Origin: Alicyclobacillus mali
GTDB lineage: Bacteria > Bacillota > Bacilli > Alicyclobacillales > Alicyclobacillaceae
Strand: one strand, 5' to 3'
Assembly (NCBI RefSeq): GCF_017329565.1
Contig: NZ_JAFMTT010000002.1
DNA: 64,000 nucleotides
In this document: positions 26,106 to 37,593 of the stretch, piece by piece
Layout of the letters: each line of letters starts with the position of its first letter
Numbering within the stretch: position 1 is the stretch's first letter
The notes under the pieces: model-generated
Databases searched by the model: none
What the model was told of the DNA's origin: nothing
Seen by the model: the letters and a program-made list of their open reading frames with translations, nothing else
Position numbers and translations under genes: made by a program

Positions 26106-27667
26106 TAACGCTTCACCTCCACGAGGTGGCCGACAGCCCGCTCGAGATCCTGCATCGGCGACTCGTTGCCGTAGAGCGGCCACCACAGGCCCGGGTTCGG
26201 CTGGACGAGATCGTCCGAAGCCTTCGGGCCCCACGTGCCGGCCTTGTACGTGTCTAGCGGCACGCGGCCCTCGGCGAACGCGTTGGCGATGGGATCGACG
26301 AACTTCCACGCGAGCGCCACCTCGTCCCAGCGCGTGAAGAACGTCGAATCGCCGTGCATCGCGTCGTGCAACAGGCGCTCGTACGCCTCGGGCGACTTGT
26401 CGGCGGGTTGGCTGAACTCGAGTGCAACCGGCACCACGACGTTCTCCGTCCCCGGCCGCTTGACGTTGAGCTGCAGGTACATGCCCTCCACGGGGTTGAT
26501 GCGGATGACGAGCAGGTTTGGGCCGAGCTTGCCGTCCTGGTTGAAGTACAGGTGCTCCGGCATGTTGCGGAACTGGATGACAATCTCCGTCGACTTCTTC
26601 GGCATCCGCTTGCCGGTGCGGATGTAGAAGGGCACGCCCGCCCAGCGGAAGTTGTCGATAAAGAGCTTCGCCGCGACAAAGGTCTCCGTCTTCGAGTCCG
26701 GCGCCACGCCCGGCTCCTCGCGATAGCCCGGCACGGACTTGCCGTCGATCTCGCCCGCAGCGTATTGGCCGCGCACCACGTGCTGCCCCACTTCGTCCTC
26801 GCGATAAGCGCGAAGCGATCGCAGCACCTTCACCTTCTCGTCGCGGATGGCCTCGGTGTGCAGGCGGCTCGGCGGCTCCATGGCGACCATCATGACCATC
26901 TGCAGCATGTGGTTCTGCACCATGTCGCGCAGCGCCCCGGCTGTCTCATAGTACGAGGCGCGGTCCTCGACGCCCACCGTCTCGCTCGACGTGATCTGCA
27001 CGCAGGAGATGGAACGGTTGTCCCAGAGAGGGCCGAACATCGAGTTGGCGAAGCGGATCACCTCGATGTTCTGCACCATTTCCTTGCCAAGGTAGTGATC
27101 GATGCGGAAGATCTCGTCTTCGGAAAACGCAGTCGACAGCTCCTGGTTGAGCTCCGCCGCGGATTGGTAGTCGTGCCCAAACGGCTTTTCGATGATGAGC
27201 CGCCGCCAGCCCTTCGTGTCGGCGAGCCCCGCCTTCTTCAGGTTGAGCGCCGTCTCGCCGAAGAAGCGCGGCGCCATCGAGAGGTAGAACAGCCGATTGC
27301 CGCCGTGGTCTTTCTCTTTCTCGATCTCGCCCACGAAATCGGCGAGTTTCCTGAAGTCGTCCTCGTTGTCGACGTTGCCCGCGATGTAGTGAATGCGCGG
27401 CGCGAGGCGCGACCAGACGTCGTCCTCGACGCCCTCCTTCACAAACGAATCGAGCGCCTTGCGCACCTCGTCGCGGAACGAGTCGTCCGTATAGCTGCGG
27501 CGCGCAGTACCGACAATGCTCATCCCTTCCGGCAACAGCCCCTTCTTCTCGAGCTGATACAGGGCGGGAAACAACTTGCGGTGGGCGAGATCGCCCGTTG
27601 CGCCGAACAGCACGAAGACGTGCGGCGGCACCTGCCTGCGGGTGTTGACCTGGCTCTCCACTCCCAT
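26105..27667 (-). CDS. zwf: Glucose-6-phosphate 1-dehydrogenase
   Basis: 520 residues. NADP-binding GATGDLAHRK near residue 23, catalytic RIDHYLGKE with the active-site His and the coenzyme/substrate loop EKPFGHD. Oxidises glucose 6-phosphate to 6-phosphogluconolactone, first step of the oxidative pentose phosphate path. ATG at 27667 has GGAG about 6 bases upstream. Followed without gap by the cyclase gene. A possible promoter (TTGTGT, 18 bases, TATACA) lies just upstream but is weak. Confidence 0.95.
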   Translation of the reverse strand: MGVESQVNTRRQVPPHVFVLFGATGDLAHRKLFPALYQLEKKGLLPEGMSIVGTARRSYTDDSFRDEVRKALDSFVKEGVEDDVWSRLAPRIHYIAGNVDNEDDFRKLADFVGEIEKEKDHGGNRLFYLSMAPRFFGETALNLKKAGLADTKGWRRLIIEKPFGHDYQSAAELNQELSTAFSEDEIFRIDHYLGKEMVQNIEVIRFANSMFGPLWDNRSISCVQITSSETVGVEDRASYYETAGALRDMVQNHMLQMVMMVAMEPPSRLHTEAIRDEKVKVLRSLRAYREDEVGQHVVRGQYAAGEIDGKSVPGYREEPGVAPDSKTETFVAAKLFIDNFRWAGVPFYIRTGKRMPKKSTEIVIQFRNMPEHLYFNQDGKLGPNLLVIRINPVEGMYLQLNVKRPGTENVVVPVALEFSQPADKSPEAYERLLHDAMHGDSTFFTRWDEVALAWKFVDPIANAFAEGRVPLDTYKAGTWGPKASDDLVQPNPGLWWPLYGNESPMQDLERAVGHLVEVKR

Positions 27668-27735
27668 AGCACTCCATCTCCTCTTTGTATATCAGTCCGC
27701 TTCCATTCTACACAAAGTCGTCACAGACATACAGA

Positions 27736-27759
27736 GGCCGAGTGGTTACCCACTCGGCC
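27736..27759 (-). terminator. Hairpin terminator of prfB
   Basis: GGCCGAGTGG (27736-27745) and CCACTCGGCC (27750-27759) form a perfect 10-bp stem with a 4-base loop, 26 bases beyond the prfB stop; the minus-strand tail is only moderately T-rich. Confidence 0.65.
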
Positions 27760-27784
27760 GTAGTCTTCGATCTTTTGTCCGAAG

Positions 27785-28937
27785 TTATGTCGCGTCCCGC
27801 ACCGCCTCATTTTCGCGCGCCTGTTGCCGCGCGAGTTCCCAGCGGAGATACGCGTGGATGAATGGGTCGATCTCGCCGTCCATGACCGCCTGCGTGTTGG
27901 ACGTCTCGTGACTCGTCCGGTGATCCTTCACAAGCGAATACGGATGAAACACGTACGAGCGAATTTGGCTGCCCCAGGCAATTTCCTTCTGCTCGCCGCG
28001 CAGCTGCGCGAGCTCCTGCTCCCGGTCCTCCCGGCGCTTCGCCGCGAGGCGCGATTTCAGGATCTCCATCGCGCGGGCCCGGTTTTGAATCTGCGATCGC
28101 TCGCTCTGACACGTGACGACAATCCCGGTGGGGATGTGCGTGATGCGCACCGCCGAGTCGGTGGTGTTCACGTGCTGGCCACCGGCGCCGGTGGACCGGT
28201 ACGTGTCGATGCGCAACTCCTCCGGCCGGATCTCGATGGAGTCGTCGTCCTCGGCAATCTCGGGGATGACGTCCACCGACGCGAACGACGTGTGCCGGCG
28301 CCCCGACGCGTCAAACGGGGAGATGCGGACCAAGCGGTGCACGCCCTTCTCCGCCTTGAGATACCCGTATGCGTTGTGGCCCTTGACGAGAAGCGTGACG
28401 CTCTTGATGCCCGCCTCTTCGCCGGGCAGGTAGTCGAGCACCTCGACCTTGTAGCCGTGATCCTCCGCCCAGCGCGTGTACATGCGCAGGAGCATCGAGG
28501 CCCAGTCCTGCGATTCCGTGCCGCCCGCGCCCGGATGCAGCTCGAGAATGGCGTTGTTCTTGTCATACTCGCCCGACAGCATGAGCTGCAGCTCGAACTC
28601 GTCCATCTCGGAATTCAACTGCTCCGCAAGCCCGTTCGCCTCGGCGAACAGGTCGGGATCGTCCTCCTCCTGCGCGAGCTGCAGCGCCACCTCGGCGTCC
28701 TGATGGAGCGACTCGAGCCGCTTCATCGTGTCGACGACCGACTTTACGCCGTTCATCTCCGCGATGATCTTCTGGGCGCGGTCGGGATCGTCCCAGAAGT
28801 CGGGCGCGGCCATCAGCGCCTCGAGCGTCGCGATGCGGTGCTCTTTGCCCGCGACGTCAAAGAGACCTCCCGAAGTCCGCCAACCTGGTGGCCATACTCT
28901 TGAGTTCCTGGCGAAGCTCGCCGTACGTCTCTGCCAT
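27785..28937 (-). CDS. prfB: Peptide chain release factor 2, programmed +1 frameshift
   Basis: RF2 terminates translation at UGA and UAA. The gene is read in two frames: 26 codons from the ATG at 28937 to an in-frame TGA (28857-28859), then a +1 shift into the main frame (28858 to 27785), giving about 383 residues. The shift site has all the usual parts: internal Shine-Dalgarno GGGAGG, then CTT TGA C, so Leu-stop becomes Leu-Asp and the family sequence LDVAGKEHRIATLEAL continues. The catalytic motif GAGGQHVNTTDS is present. Low RF2 permits the shift, so RF2 controls its own synthesis. Downstream of secA, as in B. subtilis. Confidence 0.95.
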
Positions 28938-29109
28938 GTGGTTCATCACTCCCTGCGGTGTTTCGGTCGCTATTGTATCAAACGGGTGGCCGCCGCGTGC
29001 GCGGGCTGGGCGGGCGCCTTGGAACCACTGGCGGCGGTGTTGCGCCATAGGCTCAGCCCGTCGCTCGCCCCACGCCCGCCGAATGGCGCTTATCGGCGGC
29101 ACACCGCCA

Positions 29110-31500
<2,391 letters not shown>

Positions 31501-31542
31501 CGAACGGTCACACCCCCATGTGCGGTGAACTTCTAACGATTT

Positions 31543-31571
31543 ATTGTACCGCACGGAAGAGGCCGGGACAA
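31543..31571 (-). promoter_or_regulatory. secA promoter, sigma-A type
   Basis: -35 TTGTCC (31566-31571), 17-base spacer, -10 TACAAT (31543-31548) on the minus strand, 43 bases before the GTG start. Confidence 0.6.
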
Positions 31572-31722
31572 TATAGAGAATGGAAAATGCCGTATCCGGC
31601 CTGATGTGTGACGACCGTTGACCAAAACGCCACCGTGCGTACCACCCCCTCGCTCGTGCGCCTAACCTTGGTGCTGGAATAGCACGCCGCCGCCCTCGAC
31701 CCATGGACCCAATAAATAGATC

Positions 31723-31951
31723 GTAAGCATCAAACCAAACCCACATGGTATCCGCCCTACTGCTGCTTGAAAATGTCCTCACCAAGCATCGGGAGGGTTC
31801 TTGTATGCGAGAGCGCATGTCTCATCAGGAGCGCCGTGAAGGTTGGCGCGAACGTATCGCCACCTTCTACGACAGCGGTTTATCTGCCAGTCAGTTTTGC
31901 GCTGAGCACGGTGTGAAATCTCATCAGTTCTGGTACTGGCTTCGCCGACTA
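31723..31951 (+). pseudogene. IS66 tnpA remnant, cut by group II intron
   Basis: Starts with the IS66-type end GTAAGC. A reading frame from ATG 31805 (GGGAGGG upstream) matches the first 49 residues of the intact IS66 tnpA at 34356 (MSHQERRE, FYDSG.SASQFCAEHG, HQFWYWLRRL) and breaks after 31951, exactly where the group II intron 3' end begins; the frame then hits a stop at 31958. The rest of this element is missing except for its far end near 38852. Confidence 0.8.
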
Positions 31952-32136
31952 ATCGAGTAGAAGGTGGCGGCTAGCCCCCGTCCTCTCACACCACCGTACG
32001 TGCGGTCCCGCATACGGCGGTTCATGAAACGCTACGGAGTTCGAGATATCGCGTATACATGCTCCTAAGTCCCAGTTTTGTGAGGTACACTCGGTCGAGG
32101 ATACGGTTCAATATCTTGGCCATGAACCACGGCCCT
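31952..32136 (-). mobile_element. Group II intron 3' part: maturase end, domains V and VI
   Basis: On the minus strand, the end of an intron maturase (reading LNRILDRVYLTKLG, then a TGA at 32022-32024) runs into domain V (31990-32023: CCGTATGCGG, short loop, CCGCACGTACGG) and a domain VI-like GC-rich helix ending CTACTCGAT at 31952. This is the usual 3' end of bacterial ORF-carrying group II introns. The 3' exon is the antisense strand of the IS66 remnant. The 5' part lies beyond the IS256 insertion at 37594-38281. Confidence 0.8.
32127..32136. repeat. 10-bp target duplication, left copy (CCACGGCCCT)
   Basis: CCACGGCCCT here and at 37584-37593 directly flank the IS256-family element. Direct repeats of 8 to 10 bases are expected for IS256 transposition and show that the element inserted into the group II intron maturase gene. 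Confidence 0.8.
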
Positions 32137-32206
32137 GAGAGTGTAAAATGAACTGTGTAAACTCCCCAGACTCAAATGCGGGAGTCTACATGGGGAGTGA
32201 AGCAAA

Positions 32207-32749
32207 GTGGAAAACAAGAAGAAGCTTTTTTCCAAGGAACAGGTGCGTCAATACATTCGCGACGGGCATCTCAAAGACCTGAGCGACGTGCAGGCCATGC
32301 TGAAGGATTTGTTCGCGACGGCAGTCCAAGAGATGCTCGAAGCGGAAATGGACACGCATCTGGGCTACGCCAAATATGACACGAAGAGCAAAGACACAGA
32401 CAACGCCCGCAACGGCCATGGCGCAAAGCGCACCGTGCAATCGGAGCTTGGCGATATTGAAATCGCCCTGCCCCGAGACCGCAAGGGTGAATTCGATCCC
32501 GTTGTGGTGCAGAAGCGCCAAAAGCGCATGCCAAGCATCGAGGATCAGGTCATCGCTCTGTATGCTCGAGGCTTCAGCACCCGGGATATTCAAGACCATC
32601 TCCATCAGATTTACGGCGTCGAGATTTCGCCGACGCTCGTGTCGAACCTCACGGATCGCCTCTTGCCTCGAATTCAGGAGTGGCAGAATCGGCCCCTGCA
32701 TCCCGTCTACGCAGTGGTCTTCCTGGATGCCATTCACTACGTAAGACAT
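32207..32749 (+). pseudogene. IS256-family transposase, N-terminal piece
   Basis: Begins GTG with GGGGAG upstream (MENKKKLFSKEQVRQY). Contains the conserved N-terminal region (EMLEAEMDTHLGY, ARNGHGAKRTV) and reaches the first catalytic Asp in VVFLDAIHY, where the transposase homology stops at about 32748. The frame then runs through foreign sequence to 32848. Continues in the piece at 36862. Confidence 0.85.
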
Positions 32750-32985
32750 TCATGTCGAACTTCGACGCCACGGGAGCATGAAAATGAGGAGATATTGCGA
32801 TACGATCGCGTCAGCAGCCGCCAGAGCTCGTTTGACGGTGGTGCATAAAGCCCGATCGTAAGACGGAGCCGGCGACCTTGAGAACCACGGTTTGTCGCTC
32901 CCCTATCGGATGCACGCACAGTAGAATTCTGAATTATCGGTCGCCACGCGGTTGCGATTGTTCGCTCGATGGAGGTGCCCGTGGA
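32750..32985 (+). ncRNA. IS110 left-end noncoding region, candidate bridge RNA
   Basis: About 235 bases of noncoding sequence separate the IS256 junction from the IS110 recombinase start. In IS110-group elements this is where the bridge RNA is made. A stem-loop with a bulge is visible at 32865-32901: GGAG and CGAC (32865-32868, 32873-32876) face GTCGCTCC (32894-32901) around a 17-base loop, as expected for an internal-loop guide structure. No sequence comparison was possible, so the RNA is a proposal. Confidence 0.4.
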
Positions 32986-34206
32986 ATGGAAGTCGTGCAT
33001 GAACGTTGCTGCGGGCTGGATGTGCACAAAAAGAAGGTTGTTGCGTGTGTGCTCACTCCTGAAGGCAAAGAGATTCGCACATTCGGCACGATGACGGAAG
33101 ATCTCCAAGCGATGTGCCAATGGATTCGCCAACACGGCTGCACACATGTGGCGATGGAGAGTACCGGCGTGTACTGGAAACCGATTTACAACCTCTTAGA
33201 GGACCAGGGGCTTGAAATTCTTGTCGTGAACGCACAGCACATCAAACAGGTACCCGGGCGTAAGACCGATGTCAAAGATGCGGAGTGGATCGCGCAGCTT
33301 CTGCAACATGGACTTCTGAAGGGCAGCTACATTCCCTCACGTGAACAACGAGAGTTGCGTGAGTTGATTCGATACCGGAAGTCGCTCATTCGCGAGCGTG
33401 CGAGTGAAGTGAACCGACTCCAAAAAGTCCTAGAAGGCGCGAACATCAAGCTAGCGTCGGTCGCCTCGAATGTTCTCGGTGTGAGCGGGCGCGCGATCTT
33501 GGAAGAACTCATAGCAGGAAATACGAACGAGCAGGACATGGCCGCGCTTGCAAAAGGCCGATTGCGGAACAAAACGAAAGAGCTTGAACAGGCGCTCAAA
33601 GGTATTGTGCGTCCTCATCAGCGGAAGTTGATGGCGATCCAACTCCAGCATATCGATGAACTGGATGAGTTAATCGAGGAAGTAAGCGCCGAGATTGAGA
33701 GGCGGATGCACCCTTTTGACGAAGACTTGGCGCGTCTAGAAGGTATTCCAGGGGTTGGGCGAAAGGCGGCAGAAATGATCGTGGCGGAGGTCGGGCTGGA
33801 TATGAATCGATTTCCGACCGCAGCGCATTTAGCATCCTGGGCAGGACTGTGTCCCGGGAACCACGAGAGCGCGGGAAAACGATACAGTGGGAAAACTCGC
33901 AAAGGTAACGGATGGTTGCGAGAAACGATGGTCGAATGCGCACGCGCTGCTGCCCGAAGCAAAAACACCCGCCTGTCCGCCCGATATCACCGGATTGCTG
34001 CGCGTCGGGGAACGAAACGCGCAGCGGTTGCTCTGGCGCACACCCTGCTTATCATCGTATACCACTTGCTTAAACACAACGTGGCCTATCACGACCTGGG
34101 ACCTGACTACTACGATCGACAGAACCGAGAAACGTTGATTCGACGCCACGTTCATCGGCTAAAGCAACTGGGAGTACAAGTCGTCATCACTGGAGAAGCC
34201 TCCTGA
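32986..34206 (+). CDS. IS110-family recombinase (DEDD transposase)
   Basis: 406 residues. N-terminal RuvC-like DEDD domain (GLDVHKKKVVACV, AMESTGVYWKPIY, KTDVKDAEWIA) and C-terminal Transposase_20 domain with the serine region around GIPGVGRKAAEMI and ASWAGLCPGNHESAGKR. Length is full for the family and there is no internal stop. The ATG at 32986 has GGAGG about 10 bases upstream. Inserted in the IS256 element after its N-terminal piece. Noncoding left flank is long and right flank short, the IS110 rather than IS1111 layout. Confidence 0.9.
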   Translation: MEVVHERCCGLDVHKKKVVACVLTPEGKEIRTFGTMTEDLQAMCQWIRQHGCTHVAMESTGVYWKPIYNLLEDQGLEILVVNAQHIKQVPGRKTDVKDAEWIAQLLQHGLLKGSYIPSREQRELRELIRYRKSLIRERASEVNRLQKVLEGANIKLASVASNVLGVSGRAILEELIAGNTNEQDMAALAKGRLRNKTKELEQALKGIVRPHQRKLMAIQLQHIDELDELIEEVSAEIERRMHPFDEDLARLEGIPGVGRKAAEMIVAEVGLDMNRFPTAAHLASWAGLCPGNHESAGKRYSGKTRKGNGWLRETMVECARAAARSKNTRLSARYHRIAARRGTKRAAVALAHTLLIIVYHLLKHNVAYHDLGPDYYDRQNRETLIRRHVHRLKQLGVQVVITGEAS

Positions 34207-34355
34207 ATCCGTATACATAAATAACCATTTAATCACTAGCGGAGAGAGGTGTCCTTTTTTCGCCCATTTTCACAGTAGCGTAAACTGAGACCCACATGGC
34301 TTTCATCCTCTCGTCGCTTGAAAATGTCATCAACAAGCCACGGGAGGGTTCTTGT

Positions 34356-34688
34356 ATGCGAGAGCACATGTCTCACCAGGAGCGTCGTGAACTTTGGCGT
34401 GAACGGATCGCTGCCTTCTACGACAGCGGCCAGTCCGCCAGTCAGTTTTGCGCTGAGCACGGTCTGAAACCCCATCAGTTCTGGTACTGGCTTCGCCGAC
34501 TACGAAACGAAACCGCACCTGGCACGCACGACACGACGTTCGTGTCGGTCGTGACAACCTCATCACCTTCGGATGTAAGCCGTTCGCCCCTGACCCTGCG
34601 CATTGGTTCGGTCGAGATTGACGTCCGTCCCGGCTACGACGCCTCGACGCTTGCTGAGCTCATTCGGCTCGTGATGCGTGTTTGCTAG
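34356..34688 (+). CDS. tnpA: IS66 accessory protein TnpA
   Basis: 110 residues. HTH-containing TnpA of IS66 elements (HQERRELWRERIAAFYDSG, SQFCAEHG, FWYWLRRLR) with the usual acidic/hydrophobic end. ATG has GGGAGGG about 7 bases before. The truncated copy at 31805 is about 85 percent alike over its first 49 residues by eye. Confidence 0.85.
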   Translation: MREHMSHQERRELWRERIAAFYDSGQSASQFCAEHGLKPHQFWYWLRRLRNETAPGTHDTTFVSVVTTSSPSDVSRSPLTLRIGSVEIDVRPGYDASTLAELIRLVMRVC

Positions 34689-34741
34689 CCTTCGACTGAA
34701 CTTCGGATCACCGCGTCTATCTCGCCTGCGGCGCCACGGAC

Positions 34742-35044
34742 ATGCGCAAATCCATTGACGGACTCGCCGCGCTCGTCCAGGCGTCGTTTCAACTCGATCC
34801 GTTTTCGCCATGCCTGTTTGTCTTCTGCAATCGGCAACGGGACAAGCTCAAAATCTTGCACTGGTCGCACAACGGATTTTGGCTGTACTATCGGCGCTTA
34901 GAGCACGGTCGATTCGATTGGCCAGAGACTGGCGATGCCAAGACCATGGTGATCACACGGCGCGAGCTGAACTGGCTCCTGGATGGCCTGCCGCTCGAGC
35001 AGCCGAAGGCGCATCGAGCCGTGCATGTCCGTTCTGCGATTTGA
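34742..35044 (+). CDS. tnpB: IS66 accessory protein TnpB (N-terminus uncertain)
   Basis: 100 residues from ATG 34742: MRKSIDGLAALVQ, FVFCNRQRDKLKILHW, GFWLYYRRLE, the TnpB (ORF2) pattern. The conserved lead-in VYLACGATD lies in frame just before this ATG (34712-34741), and further up an in-frame TGA at 34697-34699 separates it from any good start. Either translation uses an unusual start or the gene has a nonsense mutation. Confidence 0.75.
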   Translation: MRKSIDGLAALVQASFQLDPFSPCLFVFCNRQRDKLKILHWSHNGFWLYYRRLEHGRFDWPETGDAKTMVITRRELNWLLDGLPLEQPKAHRAVHVRSAI

Positions 35045-35089
35045 ACGGGACAAGGAGGAATCGGATCCACGTTGTCGAATGCTTAGGGC

Positions 35090-36715
35090 ATGACCCACAA
35101 GAACGGCACCATCACCATGACCGAACAAGAATACGAGGCCCTTCAGCGGGAAAAGGAGCAATTGCGCCAACAGGTGGCCTACCTGGAGGAGCAGATCCAT
35201 CTGCTCCGTCATCGTCTGTTTGGGGCTTCCAGCGAAAAGCGCCGCAAGACCCAGGCGGAGTCGGACAGCGTCCAGCTCTCGCTGTTCAACGAAGCCGAAG
35301 TCGAGGCGGACGCCACAGCTTCTGAGGAGACCGAGGAAAGCGATACGGACGCGACGTCGGAAGGCGTGGAGACGGAGACCATCACGTATGAGCGCCGGAA
35401 GCCTCGTGCGGCACGGGAGCGTGACGCCTGGCTGTATCAGGGCGAGGCAGATGAGGTCGTTGAATACCGACTGTCAGATGACGAGCAAGTCTGCCCGAAA
35501 TGTGCGGGTGAGCTGCATGAGATGAGCCGTGAGGTCACGCGGCGCGTGAAAATCATCCCGGCGCAGATGAAAAAAGTCGAGTACGTGCGGTACGTGTACG
35601 CCTGTCGGCACTGTGAAGCGCAAGACGTGGAGACCCCCGTAGTGCGCGCGCCGATGCCGAAGCCGGTGCAGGCGAAGAGTCTCGCGACGCCAGAAGCGGT
35701 CGCCTATGTGATGACGAAGAAATTTGTCGACGGGATGCCGTTGTATCGGCAAGAGCAACAGTTTGCGCGGCACGGGTATCCGCTGTCCCGCCAAACGCTG
35801 GCGAATTGGGTGGTGCACGCGGCGGAGACATGGTTAGCGCCGCTCTATGCGAAATTGCGCCAAGTGCTCTTGGCTCAGCGCTATCTACATGCGGACGAAA
35901 CGACCCTGCAAGTGTTACATGAAGCCGGGCGCGCAGCGCAGACCCAGTCGTACATGTGGGTATATCGCAGCAGTATGAATGGACCACCCATTGTCCTGTA
36001 CGATTACCAGGAAACGCGAAGTGCGGACCATCCGCGGCGGTTCTTGGCAGGGTTTCAAGGGTATCTGCACGCGGATGGATACGCGGGCTATGAGGGCTTA
36101 CCGGATGTCACCCTTGTCGGATGTTGGGCACATGCGCGGCGGAAATTTGACGAAGCCCTCAAGGCAGTGCCTCCCAAGGAGCGAAAGGGCAAGACGGCAG
36201 CGGAAGAAGGACTGTCCTTCTGCAACGCGCTGTATGCGGTGGAGAAGAAGCTGAAGAACGTAAGCGCCGAAGAGCGGCAACGTGTGCGGATGGCCCAAAG
36301 TAAGCCCATCCTGGACGCGTTTTTGGCATGGCTTGAAAAGCAGGAACAGCAGGTGTTGCCGAAAAGCGCGTTAGGACGAGCGGTGAGCTATGGCCTGAAG
36401 CAGTGGCCGAAGCTGATTCGGTATGTTGAAGATGGGCATTTGGAGATCGACAACAACCGCTGCGAGCGGTCATTGAAGCCGTTTGTGATCGGACGGAAGA
36501 ACTGGCTTTTTGCCAATACGCCGCGTGGAGCGCGAGCCAGTGCTGTGACATACAGCATCGTGGAGACGGCGAAGGAAAACGGACTGAATCCGACCGCGTA
36601 TCTCACGTATCTCTTTGAACGGATGCCGAATATGGATCTGATGGATGAGGCGGCGTTCGAGGCATTGTTGCCCTGGTCAGAAGGGCTCCCGGAAGGGATT
36701 CGAGTGAAGAGGTGA
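35090..36715 (+). CDS. tnpC: IS66 transposase TnpC
   Basis: 541 residues, full length. N-terminal coiled-coil (about 8-45), zinc-finger region CPKC with ACRHC, and the DDE domain with LHADETTLQVL, LHADGYAGYEGL, VGCWAHARRKFDEA and the C-terminal IDNNRCERSLKPFVIGRKNW. Open throughout, so this element may still be active if TnpB is functional. Confidence 0.92.
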   Translation: MTHKNGTITMTEQEYEALQREKEQLRQQVAYLEEQIHLLRHRLFGASSEKRRKTQAESDSVQLSLFNEAEVEADATASEETEESDTDATSEGVETETITYERRKPRAARERDAWLYQGEADEVVEYRLSDDEQVCPKCAGELHEMSREVTRRVKIIPAQMKKVEYVRYVYACRHCEAQDVETPVVRAPMPKPVQAKSLATPEAVAYVMTKKFVDGMPLYRQEQQFARHGYPLSRQTLANWVVHAAETWLAPLYAKLRQVLLAQRYLHADETTLQVLHEAGRAAQTQSYMWVYRSSMNGPPIVLYDYQETRSADHPRRFLAGFQGYLHADGYAGYEGLPDVTLVGCWAHARRKFDEALKAVPPKERKGKTAAEEGLSFCNALYAVEKKLKNVSAEERQRVRMAQSKPILDAFLAWLEKQEQQVLPKSALGRAVSYGLKQWPKLIRYVEDGHLEIDNNRCERSLKPFVIGRKNWLFANTPRGARASAVTYSIVETAKENGLNPTAYLTYLFERMPNMDLMDEAAFEALLPWSEGLPEGIRVKR

Positions 36716-36734
36716 AATTTCAAATTCATCAGCG

Positions 36735-36764
36735 AAGGCCCTGCCGGCGACGGCGGGCCTTTCG
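36735..36764 (+). terminator. Hairpin after tnpC
   Basis: AAGGCCC (36735-36741) pairs with GGGCCTT (36755-36761) with further inner CCG/CGG pairs, then TTCG. Lies 19 bases after the tnpC stop. Confidence 0.55.
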
Positions 36765-36861
36765 TATGGAAGGACGAATCCTTGAGCACCCATGCGGAGC
36801 CGGGCGGATGCTCAGCCCCACGCCTGACACATGAGTCAAGGTGTAGTTCGGTTGACGTTTA

Positions 36862-37403
36862 CGGATGTGCTGGTGTTCTCGACGGACAACCTGAAAGGCT
36901 TCAGTGAAGCCATCGCGGCCTGCTTCCCGCAATCGGACATCCAGAAATGCATCGTGCACCAAATTCGCAATTCGCTTCGATACGTGTCGTACAAAGACTT
37001 CAAAGCGGTCTCTGCCGCGTTGAAGCCGATTTACCAAGCGCCAACGGAGGAAGCGGCGCGAATGGAGCTTGAGAAGTTCGAGGAAACCTGGGGTGCACGC
37101 TATCCACTGTGCGTAAAGTCATGGCGGGACAACTGGTCGGAGTTGGCGACGTTCTTCCGCTATCCGGTCGAGATGCGACGCATCATGTATACGACGAACA
37201 TCATCGAGGGCTACCACAGGCAACTTCGCAAGGCGACGAAAGGCAAGAGCATGTTCCCCAACGATGAATCCTTGCTGAAGATGCTGTATTTGGCGACGAT
37301 GGAGGTGACACGGAAGTGGACGATGCGGGTGACCCATTGGGGCACGATCCTAGGGCAGCTGGCCATCTACTTCGGAGACCGAGTGACGCCGTATCTTCCA
37401 TAA
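36862..37403 (+). pseudogene. IS256-family transposase, C-terminal piece
   Basis: Resumes at DVLVFSTDNLKGFSEA, with the second catalytic Asp, and continues through CIVHQIRNSLRYV and the C-terminal Glu region TTNIIEGYHRQLRK to the stop. Its upstream frame belongs to the IS66 right end. It completes the piece at 32207 apart from about 45 missing codons. Confidence 0.85.
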
Positions 37404-37583
37404 GGCATTAGGTGGCATGCCCCACGGTGTGTGGCCTGCCACGTCTCACCAGGATGGCAGCCCAACATCGGCTGTCAAGGCTGGGACGCGTACCTTGACA
37501 GCCTGGCAGAGTGCCTCAGGTCGGGGCCAAGACGATCACCCGAAAATTCTTGATACGGAGTTTACACAGTTCTCTTGACACAC

Positions 37584-37593
37584 CCACGGCCCT
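37584..37593. repeat. 10-bp target duplication, right copy (CCACGGCCCT)
   Basis: Second copy of CCACGGCCCT, directly after the IS256 right end at 37583; see 32127-32136. Confidence 0.8.

Larger units (their letters stand above)
34280..36861 (+). mobile_element. IS66-family element, near complete
   Basis: Left end GTAAAC at 34280 and inverted GTTTAC ending at 36861, with tnpA, tnpB and tnpC between in the standard order. Right of 36861 the IS256 transposase resumes at once; left of 34280 are about 70 bases of the IS110 right side, not IS256 sequence, and no target duplication is seen. So the left flank was lost by deletion. Confidence 0.85.
32137..37583 (+). mobile_element. IS256-family element, split by IS110 and IS66 insertions
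   Basis: The left end has GAACTGTGTAAACTCC at 32149-32164 and the right end carries the same 16 bases inverted (37558-37573), with partly matching outer bases; a 10-bp direct repeat flanks the whole. The transposase is in two pieces, 32207-32749 and 36862-37403, separated by an IS110 element and a second IS66 element. About 45 codons of the transposase middle are missing, so a deletion accompanied the insertions. The element is dead. Confidence 0.8.
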
